From Streptomyces rugosispiralis (lineage in GTDB: Bacteria; Actinomycetota; Actinomycetes; Streptomycetales; Streptomycetaceae), in NCBI RefSeq assembly GCF_024505145.1, contig NZ_JANIAA010000023.1:62001-126000 (forward strand): 64,000 nucleotides of DNA, given 5' to 3'. Both the position numbers and the translations under genes were made by a program. Below the pieces are notes generated by a model that saw only the letters and a list, made by a program, of their open reading frames with translations, did not search any database and had not been told where the DNA came from. The number at the start of each line of letters is the position of its first letter. Within the stretch, counting starts at the first letter, position 1. This document shows, piece by piece, positions 1-8,796 of the stretch.

Positions 1-1432
1 AACCCGCCTCGGCCTCGCCCGGCCCGCCGCGGCCCGCGGCCGCGCCGTCGTAAGGGGCACCACCGGGACCCGCCGGGTCGCCAGTGGTTCCACGCGGTGT
101 GGGCCGGTGGTCCTGGGCGGCGTCCGGGCGGCGGCTGCCGGTCGGCCGCGGGCCGTGGCCCTGATGCGCGCCGCCGCCCGCGCCGGACCGGCCCTGGGCG
201 CCTCGCGCGGGCTGCCCCGCCGGGCCCTGCCCGGCGGCTCCGGCCCCGGGGGCGCGCTCAGTGCGGCGGGTGCGGGCGGTGGACGGGTCCTCGTACGGCT
301 GGTCGCCGGCGGCCGAGGGGCCCCGGCCGCGTCCGGCGGCGTCGCCGCGCGGCCCGGGGGCCGCGCCCGCACCGGGCCCCCACCCGTCGTCGTTCCGGCG
401 GCCGGAACGTGGTCCGTCGGGGGCCCCGGTGCCCGCGTCGCCGCGCGGCCCGGGGGCCGCAGCCGTGCCCTGGCCCCAGCCGTCGGCATCCCCGTGGGCG
501 GCGGGCCGGTCGTATGCCGCGTGAGGCTCGTCACCGGGTTGGCCCACCCTCGTCCAGCCCGTGCCCGGGTGGCGGGCGGGAGGGGTCCAGGGGCCCTGGG
601 CGGTGTGGGTGGGGGTGGTGGGCTGAGGGGCGCCGGTCCAGGGGGCCTTGGCGTGGGTGGGATGGTCACCGGCGGGGGTGACGCGGAGGTGGCCCTCGCC
701 GTCCGCCCGGACGGGGAGGCGGGTGGGGGCCGAGGTCGCCGCCGCCGTGGCGGGGACGCGCAGCCGCAGGGCGGACTCGCCGATCCGCAGCAGCGCCCCG
801 GGCTCCAGGGGCACCGGCTGGGGGCCCACCGGGACGCCGTCGGCGGCGGTGCCGTTGGTCGAGCCCAGGTCGGCGATGGTCACGCGGCCGTCCTCGGCGA
901 CCGTGACGGCGCAGTGCAGCCGGGAGACGTCGGGGTCGTCCAGGGGGACGTCCGCGTCGGCGGAGCGGCCGATGCGGACCTGGCCGCCGTGCAGCAGATG
1001 GACGCCGCCCGCGTCGGGCCCCGCGACCACGTCCAGGTGGACCGTGGCGTCGGCGACGGCGGTCTCGGGCAGGCCGGGATAGCCGGGGTAGTGGTCGGAG
1101 TCGGGGGCGGCCGGGCCGTGCAGGGACAGCACCGCGCCGTCCACCAGCGGCGGTTCGCCGAGCGCACAGCGCTGCGGGTCCAGCCGCTCGCCCCCCGCGT
1201 ACAGCACCGCCGTGCCGCCGCCACCGCTGCCGCCCCCCGCCTCGTACCCGGCCGCGGCGACCGCGTCGGCCAGCCCGCCGGCCACCGCGGCGAGGGCCGT
1301 GCCGACGGGGGCGGTGACCAGGACGTCCACCGCGCCCACGAGGGCGTGCGGCCCGGACGCGGGCGCAGGATGGTGGCCGGAACGGCCCGGGTGGGCGCTG
1401 CGCGGCCCGAGGACGGTCAGCCGAATCTGCAT
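1..1432 (-). CDS. FHA-domain protein (N-terminal part; cut by left edge)
   Basis: The reading frame starts at ATG 1432 (first residues MQIRLTVLGPRS) and stays open for at least 477 codons to the window edge, so the C-terminus is missing. After an N-terminal region of about 140 residues comes a forkhead-associated domain, with visible core motifs GRSADADV, SRLHCAV and STNGT (roughly residues 150-215). FHA domains bind phosphothreonine. A long Pro/Gly/Ala-rich linker with no recognisable fold follows. The gene is divergent from two Ser/Thr kinases, which fits a phospho-signalling partner. Streptomyces proteins with this N-terminus often continue into FtsK/SpoIIIE-type ATPase domains; that part lies outside the window and is inference. 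Base bias strongly favours this frame over the others. Confidence 0.8.
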   Translation of the reverse strand, partial: MQIRLTVLGPRSAHPGRSGHHPAPASGPHALVGAVDVLVTAPVGTALAAVAGGLADAVAAAGYEAGGGSGGGGTAVLYAGGERLDPQRCALGEPPLVDGAVLSLHGPAAPDSDHYPGYPGLPETAVADATVHLDVVAGPDAGGVHLLHGGQVRIGRSADADVPLDDPDVSRLHCAVTVAEDGRVTIADLGSTNGTAADGVPVGPQPVPLEPGALLRIGESALRLRVPATAAATSAPTRLPVRADGEGHLRVTPAGDHPTHAKAPWTGAPQPTTPTHTAQGPWTPPARHPGTGWTRVGQPGDEPHAAYDRPAAHGDADGWGQGTAAAPGPRGDAGTGAPDGPRSGRRNDDGWGPGAGAAPGPRGDAAGRGRGPSAAGDQPYEDPSTARTRRTERAPGAGAAGQGPAGQPARGAQGRSGAGGGAHQGHGPRPTGSRRPDAAQDHRPTPRGTTGDPAGPGGAPYDGAAAGRGGPGEAEAG

Positions 1433-2051
1433 CGCCGTCAACGGTCCCTTCTGTCCGGGGGGCCGGGCAGGGGTGCCGACCCCCACCACCGCCCCCAGGC
1501 CCTTCGGCACGTACAGGTCCGTACGGGGTCGTACGGGTCACGGAGCGTGAGCCTCCCGCCGCTCGGCGCTTCCGTGCTGCCTGCATCCTCGCACCTGCCA
1601 CCGACACTTCGCCCGCCGCCCGGCGCTACATGATCTTGATTGGTCGGCTAGTCGGCCGAAACTGGCTGTTTGCGACCGGAACGGCCGTCCTCGGGTCGCC
1701 CTCGAGGTGACGGAAGCCGCCCGATCGCGCCCCTCCGCGCCCGTTTGAGCGGCGATTGAGCGGTCAACGAGCGACCCGGACCACCGTTGGCAACCATCCG
1801 GCCGGATCACACGTCTTCCCCCGCGCCGGACACCCTTGCCGGACACCTTTGCCGGACACCCGCGCCGGACACCCGCGCCGGACCCCGTTCCGGACCCTCG
1901 TGTGGTGATCGGATAGGGCTCACCGTGCGTCGCCATTACAGTGGGGCGGACGAGCATCACAAGACGAGCATCAGAGCAGACCCACACAGCAGAACACCCA
2001 GCAGACCATCGCAGTCCACCGATGTAAGACCACGATCAGGGAGCGCATGAC
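1433..2051. other. 619-bp divergent intergenic region
   Basis: This non-coding stretch lies between the FHA gene (leftward) and pkaA (rightward). It must hold both promoters, but I could not pick one with confidence. The only clear structure is a 13-bp tandem repeat (annotated separately). A GGGAG ribosome-binding site sits about 8 bases before the pkaA GTG. Confidence 0.5.
1825..1889. repeat. 13-bp tandem repeat, 5 copies
   Basis: Five consecutive 13-bp units start with GCCGGACACC. Units 3 and 4 are identical and the others differ at one to three positions. The array lies about 165 bp upstream of the pkaA start, in non-coding DNA. Confidence 0.8.
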
Positions 2052-3764
2052 GTGCGGCCGGTAGGCAGCAAATACCTGCTCGAGGAGCCGCTCGGGCGCG
2101 GAGCCACGGGCACCGTCTGGCGAGCCAGCCAGCGGGAGACGGCGGGGGCCGAGGCGGCCGTGGCCGGGCAGCCCGGCGAGACCGTCGCGATCAAGGTCCT
2201 CAAGGAGGAGCTCGCGAACGACGCGGATATCGTCATGCGCTTTCTCCGCGAGCGCTCGGTGCTGCTCAGGCTCACCCACCCCAATATCGTCCGCACCCGC
2301 GACCTGGTGGTCGAGGGTGATCTGCTGGCCCTGGTCATGGATCTGATCGACGGCCCGGACCTGCACAAGTACCTGCGCAGCAACGGCCCGTTCACCCCGG
2401 TGGCCGCGTCCCTGCTCACTGCCCAGATCGCCGACGCGCTCGCCGCCAGCCACGCCGACGGCGTGGTGCACCGCGATCTGAAGCCCGCCAACGTGCTGCT
2501 CGCGGGCACCGGCGAGGGCCAGGAGATGCACCCGATGCTGACCGACTTCGGCATCGCGCGCCTCGCCGACTCGCCCGGCCTCACCCGCACCCAGGAGTTC
2601 GTCGGCACCCCCGCCTATGTGGCGCCGGAGTCCGCCGAGGGCCGTCCGCAGACCTCCGCGGTGGACATCTACGGCGCGGGCATCATGCTCTACGAGCTGG
2701 TCACCGGCCGTCCGCCGTTCGCCGGCAACACCGCCCTCGAGGTGCTCCACCGCCACCTCAGCGAGGAGCCGCGCCGCCCCTCGACCGTGCCCGAGCCGCT
2801 GTGGACCGTCATAGAGCGCTGTCTGCGCAAGCGGCCCGAGGAGCGCCCCAGCGCCGAGAACCTGGCCCAGGCGCTGCGCGTGGTCGCCGCCGGTGTCGGG
2901 GTGCACGCCTCCGCCGCGCAGGCCGAGGCGGCGCTCGGTGTGGCCGCGCTGCTCGCCCCGGACCCGGCGCCCGCGCCGGTCCCGGACACCGCGCCCGCGG
3001 GCGCGGCCGACCCGACCCAGGCGCTCCCCACGAACGCCGCGGGCGGCACCCCTTCGTACGACCCCGCCGCGCCCACCAATGTGATGCCCACCACGGGCGC
3101 GAACGCCGGGGCCAACGCCGACCCCACCCAGGTGCTGCCGAGCGGCTCCGGACCGGCCGGGGGCGCCGACCCGACGCGCGCCATGCCGCCCGTACCGCCC
3201 GGTGGGCCCGGCCAGGACGATCCGCACCCCTGGCAGAACCAGATGCGGGCGGCCCGCGACCGCAATGAGCAGACCCAGGTCCAGTACCTCGACCCGAGCG
3301 AGGACCCGCTGCGCCGCCGCCCCCACCGGCCCGCGCCGCAACAGCAGTACCAGCAGCCGCAGCAGTACCAGCAGCCCCAGCAGCCGCCCCAGCGCCAGCG
3401 GGGCCGCCAGCAGCCGCCGCCGTACGCCCAGCAGCCGCAGCAGTACGCCCCGGCGCCGCACCATCCGCAGCAGCCCCAGCCGCAGCGCTACGCCCCGCCG
3501 CCGCAGCAGCCGGAGCCGCGCCGCGAGCCCCGGCAGCGGAGCTCCAACCCCAACCGGATGAAGATCCCGGGCCTGGGGTGCCTCAAGGGCTGCCTGTTCG
3601 TGATCGTGGTCCTGGTCATCGGCTCCTGGCTGGTCTGGGAGCTGAGCCCGCTCAAGGACTGGATCGCCGACGGCAAGGGCTACTGGGACGCGGTCTCGGG
3701 CTGGGCCAGCGACATCGGCCAGTGGATCAAGGACCTCGGCGGGCCCAGCGGCCCCGGCGGCTGA
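2052..3764 (+). CDS. pkaA: Membrane-anchored Ser/Thr protein kinase PkaA-like
   Basis: A 570-residue eukaryotic-type (Hanks) Ser/Thr kinase. The kinase domain covers roughly residues 8-275. Visible landmarks are the Gly-rich loop GRGATGTV, catalytic Lys48 (VAIKVLKEE), the HRDLKPAN loop with Asp142, and the DFG Asp165. A Pro/Ala/Gln-rich linker (about 290-505) contains four Thr motifs of the type DPTQxLP (Thr322, 342, 359, 375), followed by one transmembrane segment near 513-533 and a short C-terminal tail. The kinase should therefore face the cytoplasm. The start is the GTG at 2052, with GGGAG just upstream. Neighbours are the FHA gene and a second kinase; the name follows recalled S. coelicolor synteny. 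The linker's Gln/Tyr-rich stretch (near residues 430-500) is low-complexity. Confidence 0.88.
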   Translation: MRPVGSKYLLEEPLGRGATGTVWRASQRETAGAEAAVAGQPGETVAIKVLKEELANDADIVMRFLRERSVLLRLTHPNIVRTRDLVVEGDLLALVMDLIDGPDLHKYLRSNGPFTPVAASLLTAQIADALAASHADGVVHRDLKPANVLLAGTGEGQEMHPMLTDFGIARLADSPGLTRTQEFVGTPAYVAPESAEGRPQTSAVDIYGAGIMLYELVTGRPPFAGNTALEVLHRHLSEEPRRPSTVPEPLWTVIERCLRKRPEERPSAENLAQALRVVAAGVGVHASAAQAEAALGVAALLAPDPAPAPVPDTAPAGAADPTQALPTNAAGGTPSYDPAAPTNVMPTTGANAGANADPTQVLPSGSGPAGGADPTRAMPPVPPGGPGQDDPHPWQNQMRAARDRNEQTQVQYLDPSEDPLRRRPHRPAPQQQYQQPQQYQQPQQPPQRQRGRQQPPPYAQQPQQYAPAPHHPQQPQPQRYAPPPQQPEPRREPRQRSSNPNRMKIPGLGCLKGCLFVIVVLVIGSWLVWELSPLKDWIADGKGYWDAVSGWASDIGQWIKDLGGPSGPGG

Positions 3765-3785
3765 TCCGCCCCACCCCGGCGCAAT

Positions 3786-3869
3786 TCGGGCCCGGTTTCG
3801 GGGCCCGTGTCCGGGCCCGGGCCTGTGTCAGGTCCCGGGCCCGTGTCAGGTTCCGGGTCCCGGGCCCGT
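3786..3869. repeat. GGGCCCGTGTC-type imperfect tandem repeat
   Basis: The gap between the two kinase genes contains about six imperfect copies of a GC-rich unit (GGGCCCGTGTC / GGTCCCGGGC). It can form several alternative hairpins just after the pkaA stop and may act as a weak terminator, which is inference. Confidence 0.5.
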
Positions 3870-4042
3870 TTGTGACCACGTATCTCCGCCTCCGTACCTT
3901 CCACTGCGGTGATTTGTCGACATCCGAAGGGTGTTTTCCGCCGCAGAAGTGACAGTTGGCGTTGTCTGGTGCACCCAACGCGCCAGTAGCCGCGTAGCTT
4001 TGTCGCCAACGTGCCCCCCTTGTCGGAGGATTCGGAGCAGTC

Positions 4043-5383
4043 TTGTCACGGAAGATCGGCAGTCGGTACACCGCGCATCAGCTCCTGGGGCGCGGCAGCG
4101 CCGGCGCGGTGTGGCTGGGTGACGGGCCCGAGGGACCCGTCGCCATCAAGCTCCTGCGTGAGGACCTCTCCTCCGACCAGGAGCTCGTGGAACGCTTCGT
4201 CCAGGAGCGCACCGCACTGCTCGGCCTCGACCACCCCCGGGTGGTCGGGGTGCGCGACCTGGTGGTCGACGGCAATGACCTCGCACTGGTCATGGACCTG
4301 ATCCGCGGTACGGATCTGCGCACCCGCCTCGACCGCGAGCGCAGGCTCGCCCCCGAGGCCGCCGTCGCGATCGCCGCGGACGTCGCCGACGCGCTGGCCG
4401 CCGCGCACGCCGCCGGGGTCGTCCACCGCGACGTCAAGCCGGAGAACGTGCTGCTGGACATGCAGGGCCCGCTCGGCCCCGGCGGTGCGCACCCCGCCCT
4501 GCTCACCGACTTCGGCATCGCCCGGCTGGTCGACGAGCCGACCCCGATCCGTGCCCAGCCCGCCCGCGACCGGCAGTCCTCCCAGGGCCGCTCGCCGAAC
4601 CCGCGCAGCGTGATCGGCACTCCGGACTATCTCGCCCCCGAGATCGTCGAGGGGCTGCCGCCCCGGGCCAGCGTGGATGTCTACGCCCTGGCGACGGTGC
4701 TGTACGAGATGCTGGCCGGCTTCACGCCCTTCGGCGGCGGTCACCCGGGCGCGATCCTGCGCCGCCATGTGACCGAGACCGTGGCGCCGCTGCCCGGGAT
4801 CCCCGACGAGCTGTGGCAACTGCTGCTGCAGTGCCTGGCCAAGGCGCCCGCCTCCCGGCTGCGCGCCTCCGAGCTGGCCGCCCGGCTGCGCGAGCTGCTG
4901 CCCGGCCTGGCCGGATATCCGCCGCTGGACATCGACGAGCCCGATGAGCAGCAGGAGGGCGGCGAGCGGGAGGGCGCGGAGGCCGAGACCCCGCACCGCG
5001 GCGTCTCCGTCCCCGCCTCCGGGCCCGCGCCGCATACGCCGCCGCGGCGGCGCGGCGCGGTGCCGCTGGTCCCCGGCGCGGTGCCGGACTCCAGCCGGGA
5101 GACCCACACCAGCATGCGGGTGCCCAGCGCGGACGAGCTCGCGGGCGGCGCCCACGGCACCGCACGCGCCCCCCGGGTGCACGGCCAGCGCCGGGCGGGC
5201 TCGGCCCGCAACCCCGCGGTCGCGGGCGCGCTGCGCCGCCGCCGGCTGAAGGTGGCCGCGGTCATCCTGGCCGTGCTGGTCGCGGTGGCGCTCGGCGGAT
5301 GGCTGGCGGCGAGCGGCGACGACGGCGGCGACCCGCCCAAGGGCGGTGAGCACTCCGCCTCCCAGGACCCCGGTACGCCATGA
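4043..5383 (+). CDS. pkaB: Membrane-anchored Ser/Thr protein kinase PkaB-like
   Basis: A 446-residue Hanks-type kinase. Landmarks are Gly-rich GRGSAGAV, Lys36 (VAIKLLRED), the HRDVKPEN loop with Asp130, and DFGIARL. An Arg/Pro-rich linker follows the kinase domain, then one membrane segment around 404-424 and a short acidic tail (GDDGGDPPKGG). Translation starts at a rare TTG at 4043, supported by a GGAG at 4034-4037; no in-frame ATG or GTG fits better. It lies 279 bp after pkaA on the same strand. The stop is only 40 bp before the prfB start, so read-through transcription into prfB is possible. The name is from recalled synteny. Confidence 0.87.
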   Translation: MSRKIGSRYTAHQLLGRGSAGAVWLGDGPEGPVAIKLLREDLSSDQELVERFVQERTALLGLDHPRVVGVRDLVVDGNDLALVMDLIRGTDLRTRLDRERRLAPEAAVAIAADVADALAAAHAAGVVHRDVKPENVLLDMQGPLGPGGAHPALLTDFGIARLVDEPTPIRAQPARDRQSSQGRSPNPRSVIGTPDYLAPEIVEGLPPRASVDVYALATVLYEMLAGFTPFGGGHPGAILRRHVTETVAPLPGIPDELWQLLLQCLAKAPASRLRASELAARLRELLPGLAGYPPLDIDEPDEQQEGGEREGAEAETPHRGVSVPASGPAPHTPPRRRGAVPLVPGAVPDSSRETHTSMRVPSADELAGGAHGTARAPRVHGQRRAGSARNPAVAGALRRRRLKVAAVILAVLVAVALGGWLAASGDDGGDPPKGGEHSASQDPGTP

Positions 5384-5411
5384 CCGGGGACGGCCAGTCT
5401 TCCGTAGCGGT

Positions 5412-5417
5412 TACGCT
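5412..5417 (+). promoter_or_regulatory. -10 element of probable leaderless prfB promoter
   Basis: TACGCT ends six bases before the prfB GTG, with no ribosome-binding site between. This spacing places the transcript start at or next to the start codon. Confidence 0.5.
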
Positions 5418-5423
5418 GGTCCC

Positions 5424-6536
5424 GTGGCAGTCGTCGATGTATCCGAAGAGCTGAAGTCCCTCTCCTCGACCATGGGGTCGATCGAGGCCGTCCTGGACCT
5501 CGACAAGATGAGGGCCGACATCGCCGTGCTCGAGGAGCAGGCGGCGGCCCCGTCCCTGTGGGACGACCCGGAGAGCGCGCAGAAGATCACCAGCAAGCTC
5601 TCCTATCTCCAGGGGCAGCTGCGCCGGGCCGAGGAACTGCGCGGCCGGATCGACGACCTCGAGGTGCTGTTCGAGCTGGCCTCCGACGAGGACGACGAGG
5701 ACGCCCGTGCCGAGGCCGAGGCCGAGCTGGAGGCCGTCCGCAAGGCGGTCGACGAGATGGAGGTGCGCACCCTCCTGTCCGGCGAGTACGACTCCCGTGA
5801 AGCGGTCGTGAACATCCGCGCCGAGGCGGGCGGGGTGGACGCCGCCGACTTCGCCGAGCAGCTCCAGCGGATGTATCTGCGCTGGGCCGAGCGCCACGGC
5901 TACAAGACCGAGATCTACGAGACGTCGTACGCGGAGGAGGCCGGCATCAAGTCGACCACCTTCGCCGTGCAGATCCCGTACGCCTACGGGACGCTCTCGG
6001 TCGAGCAGGGCACCCATCGCCTGGTGCGGATCTCGCCGTTCGACAACCAGGGCCGCCGCCAGACCTCCTTCGCGGGCGTCGAGGTGCTGCCGGTCGTCGA
6101 GCAGACCGACCACATCGAGATCGACGAGTCCGAGCTGCGCGTGGATGTCTACCGCTCCTCGGGCCCCGGCGGCCAGGGCGTCAACACCACCGACTCCGCG
6201 GTGCGGTTGACCCACATCCCCACCGGCATCGTCGTCTCGTGTCAGAACGAGCGCTCGCAGATCCAGAACAAGGCCACCGCGATGAACGTCCTCCAGGCCA
6301 AGCTGCTCGAGCGGCGCCGCCAGGAGGAGCAGGCCAAGATGGACGCGCTCAAGGGCGACGGCGGCAATTCCTGGGGCAACCAGATGCGTTCGTACGTCCT
6401 GCACCCGTACCAGATGGTCAAGGACCTGCGCACCGAATTCGAGGTCGGCAATCCGCAGGCGGTGCTCGACGGTGAGCTGGACGGTTTCCTGGAGGCCGGA
6501 ATCCGCTGGCGCAAGCAGCAGGAGCAGGAGAAGTAA
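5424..6536 (+). CDS. prfB: Peptide chain release factor 2
   Basis: A 370-residue class-I release factor that terminates translation at UGA and UAA codons. The catalytic GGQ motif is at residues 249-251 (GPGGQGVNTTDSAVR), and the RF2-type stop-codon recognition tripeptide SPF is at 204-206. The start is GTG 5424 (MAVVDVSEEL), which matches the family N-terminus; the frame is open 78 bases further upstream, but those codons are not RF2-like. The gene has no in-frame UGA and no programmed +1 frameshift, unlike E. coli prfB. It appears leaderless, with TACGCT six bases upstream. Confidence 0.95.
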   Translation: MAVVDVSEELKSLSSTMGSIEAVLDLDKMRADIAVLEEQAAAPSLWDDPESAQKITSKLSYLQGQLRRAEELRGRIDDLEVLFELASDEDDEDARAEAEAELEAVRKAVDEMEVRTLLSGEYDSREAVVNIRAEAGGVDAADFAEQLQRMYLRWAERHGYKTEIYETSYAEEAGIKSTTFAVQIPYAYGTLSVEQGTHRLVRISPFDNQGRRQTSFAGVEVLPVVEQTDHIEIDESELRVDVYRSSGPGGQGVNTTDSAVRLTHIPTGIVVSCQNERSQIQNKATAMNVLQAKLLERRRQEEQAKMDALKGDGGNSWGNQMRSYVLHPYQMVKDLRTEFEVGNPQAVLDGELDGFLEAGIRWRKQQEQEK

Positions 6537-6643
6537 CCTTCCCGCTCGCCCCAACGGGCCGCGACCACCGCGTTTTTGGTCACAGTCCTGTACCCATGCA
6601 TGCGGCAAGCGCTTCCATAGCGGACATCTCGCATGCAATGGCC

Positions 6644-6672
6644 TTGACGGTGGTTTGAAAACTGGGAAGGCT
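6644..6672 (+). promoter_or_regulatory. Candidate sigma-70-type promoter upstream of the LAETG protein
   Basis: TTGACG and AAGGCT are separated by 17 bases in the 289-bp gap after prfB. If used, this gives a leader of about 145 bases before the next gene. This is by-eye matching only. Confidence 0.3.
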
Positions 6673-6825
6673 GACGCGCGGCATGCGTATGACTGGGGCG
6701 CGTGTGAACGGGGGCCGGCGGACCGCCTCGGAGGGATAGGGGCCCGCGGAGACTGAGAACCCCGAGCCGTTGCCCCGTGCATAGCTGCTCCATTGACGAG
6801 TACAGCTACTGGGGGTAGCAGGCAG

Positions 6826-7491
6826 ATGACGAAGAAGACGCGGCTGCGCGTTGCGCGAATAGCAGCCGGCGCGGTGATCGCCGCCGGCGCGTCGCTCACC
6901 GCCGCCGGCGCCGCATCGGCCGTTGGTGTTGATGTCGGTATCGGTGGCGTGAACGTTTCGGCCAACGCGGACGAGAAGGGCCTGGACGTCGGCGTCGGCA
7001 TCGGCAAGGACGACCCGACCGAGGACCCGACCCAGCCGCCGACCGACGAGCCGACCGGGATTCCCGAGCCGACTCCGCCGACTCAGTCGCCGACGGAAGA
7101 CCCGACCAAGCCGCCGACGAACGAGCCCACCAAGCCGCCGACCGGCGAGCCCACCAAGCCGCCGACCGGCGAACCGACTCAGCCGCCGACCGGCGAGCCC
7201 ACCGACGGCCCGACCGCCCAGCCGAGCACGCCCGGCCAGGGCGGCACCGGCGGTGCCGGTGGCGACGACAGCACCTGCACGGTGGATCTCGACAGCACCA
7301 ACTGCGACGACAACACCGGCACCGACAACGTCGGCTCCAAGCCGGTGGAGCAGGGCAAGGCCAAGGAGCAGCTGGCCGAGACCGGTGCCTCCGAGACCAC
7401 GTTCCTGCTGGTCGGCGCCGCGACGATGATCGCCGGTGGTATCGGCTTCCGCTTTGTGCCGCGTCTGGTGAACCGCAACAACGTGGCCTGA
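6826..7491 (+). CDS. Sortase-anchored PT-repeat surface protein (LAETG)
   Basis: A 221-residue secreted, cell-wall-anchored protein of unknown function. A signal peptide (about 1-31, ending AASA) is followed by a short valine/glycine-rich region and a long run of roughly 7-residue repeats (PTGEPTKP type, about 65-130). A Cys-containing stretch (DDSTCTVDLDSTNCDDN) comes next. The C-terminal sorting signal is LAETG at 183, then a hydrophobic segment and a basic tail (PRLVNRNNVA). LAxTG is the pentapeptide used by Streptomyces class E sortases. The start ATG 6826 is chosen because it opens directly into the signal peptide and has GGGGG 10-15 bases upstream. The PT repeats probably extend the protein through the wall. 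Confidence 0.8.
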   Translation: MTKKTRLRVARIAAGAVIAAGASLTAAGAASAVGVDVGIGGVNVSANADEKGLDVGVGIGKDDPTEDPTQPPTDEPTGIPEPTPPTQSPTEDPTKPPTNEPTKPPTGEPTKPPTGEPTQPPTGEPTDGPTAQPSTPGQGGTGGAGGDDSTCTVDLDSTNCDDNTGTDNVGSKPVEQGKAKEQLAETGASETTFLLVGAATMIAGGIGFRFVPRLVNRNNVA

Positions 7492-7511
7492 TCGGGCGCC
7501 CTACGCACGGT

Positions 7512-7546
7512 AAGGGGCCCGGAGCGCTCAGCGCTCCGGGCCCCTT
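7512..7546 (+). terminator. Rho-independent-type terminator
   Basis: A perfect 16-bp stem (AAGGGGCCCGGAGCGC and complement) with a three-base loop lies 20 bases after the LAETG gene. It may serve both convergent genes. Confidence 0.85.
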
Positions 7547-7572
7547 GTGCGTTGATGTGCCGTTACGTTCCG

Positions 7573-7767
7573 TTACGCCGTCGCCATCTCATGCGCGAGC
7601 ACGGCCACCGCGATGAGCGCCACCAGCAGCGCTATCAGCGCGGCCGGGTTCAGCCCGCCGAACATGCCCTCGTGCTGGAGCCGCTCCCTGCTGGCCCGGC
7701 AGACCGGGCAGCGGCCCTCGCTGACGGGGCTCGCGCAGTTGGCGCAGACGAGCCTGTCGTACGTCAT
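7573..7767 (-). CDS. Small zinc-ribbon membrane protein
   Basis: A 64-residue protein of unknown function. The N-terminus has two CxxC pairs (CANC and CPVC) that look like a zinc ribbon. The C-terminal third is one hydrophobic helix (AALIALLVALIAVAVLA). The start ATG 7767 is preceded by AGGAG at good spacing; a longer open frame upstream lacks coding character. The gene is convergent with the LAETG gene and divergent from ftsE. Small proteins of this type are common in Streptomyces; no role is known to me. Confidence 0.72.
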   Translation of the reverse strand: MTYDRLVCANCASPVSEGRCPVCRASRERLQHEGMFGGLNPAALIALLVALIAVAVLAHEMATA

Positions 7768-8097
7768 GCGCTTTCTCCTCCCGCGCGGCGGTGCCGCAGT
7801 AGACACGGGGCCAACGCTCAGGGAAATGGGTTGGTTCCCCTTCCACTGTGCCAGCTTCCGTCCGGTTCGGCGCGCCCCGCACGATTCCGTGCCGCATCCG
7901 TACCGGTTTCGTGGCCGTTTCAGCCGCGCCGACCGGCGGTTTGTCAACCGTTTGACCCCAATAGTGCAGTGAAGAAACCCACCCACGCCGGACGGCGGAC
8001 TGCGCGGCCATGCGCGCTTCGCGTATGGTCACGCTCACCGACGGGAGCCGCTTCGGCTGCAGCCCGTACCGCTACCCAGGTCGACCGTGGTGCTCCA
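7768..8097. other. 330-bp divergent promoter region before ftsE
   Basis: No gene is visible. A TTGACA on the minus strand near 7940 and a TATGGT on the plus strand at 8024-8029 are weak promoter-like words for the two divergent genes. Nothing decisive was found. Confidence 0.3.
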
Positions 8098-8787
8098 GTG
8101 ATCCGATTCGACAACGTATCCAAGACCTACCCCAAGCAGAACCGTCCCGCACTCCGGGATGTCTCGCTCGAGATCGAGAAGGGCGAGTTCGTCTTCCTGG
8201 TGGGCTCCTCGGGGTCGGGAAAATCCACTTTCCTCCGGCTGCTGCTCCGCGAGGAGCGCGCCAGCCATGGCGCGGTCCATGTGCTGGGCAAGGATCTCGC
8301 ACGGCTGTCCAACTGGAAGGTGCCGCAGATGCGCCGCCAGTTGGGGACCGTCTTCCAGGATTTCCGGCTGCTCCCCAACAAGACGGTCGGGGAGAATGTC
8401 GCCTTCGCGCTCGAGGTGATCGGCAAGCCGCGCGGCGCCATTCGGAAAACCGTCCCCGAGGTGCTCGATCTCGTGGGTCTTGGCGGTAAGGACGACCGTA
8501 TGCCCGGCGAGCTCTCCGGTGGTGAACAGCAGCGGGTGGCCATCGCCCGCGCGTTCGTCAACCGTCCGATGCTGCTGATCGCCGACGAGCCGACGGGAAA
8601 CCTGGACCCCCAGACCTCCGTCGGCATCATGAAGCTGCTGGACCGGATCAACCGGACCGGCACCACGGTCGTCATGGCCACGCACGACCAGCAGATCGTG
8701 GACCAGATGCGCAAGCGCGTGATCGAACTTGAGAAGGGCCGCCTCGTCCGCGACCAGTCCCGCGGCGTCTACGGCTACCAGCACTGA
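8098..8787 (+). CDS. ftsE: Cell division ATP-binding protein FtsE
   Basis: A 229-residue ABC ATPase that works with FtsX at the septum to control cell-wall hydrolases. Walker A is GSSGSGKST (36-44, Lys42), the signature motif is LSGGEQQR, and Walker B is LLIADEPTGNLD, with a switch His in MATHD. The start is GTG 8098 (MIRFDNVSKTY), which gives the standard FtsE length; the open frame further upstream is non-coding. ftsX follows after 9 bases, so the two are one operon. Confidence 0.95.
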   Translation: MIRFDNVSKTYPKQNRPALRDVSLEIEKGEFVFLVGSSGSGKSTFLRLLLREERASHGAVHVLGKDLARLSNWKVPQMRRQLGTVFQDFRLLPNKTVGENVAFALEVIGKPRGAIRKTVPEVLDLVGLGGKDDRMPGELSGGEQQRVAIARAFVNRPMLLIADEPTGNLDPQTSVGIMKLLDRINRTGTTVVMATHDQQIVDQMRKRVIELEKGRLVRDQSRGVYGYQH

Positions 8788-8796
8788 AAGGACGCC

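Noticed and set aside
107..1633. 508-codon frame on the plus strand across the FHA gene
   Set aside because: No domain, composition typical of an opposite-strand shadow, and the minus-strand frame contains clear FHA motifs.
5424..6536. Programmed +1 frameshift in prfB
   Set aside because: The frame is uninterrupted from GTG to the stop, with no in-frame UGA.
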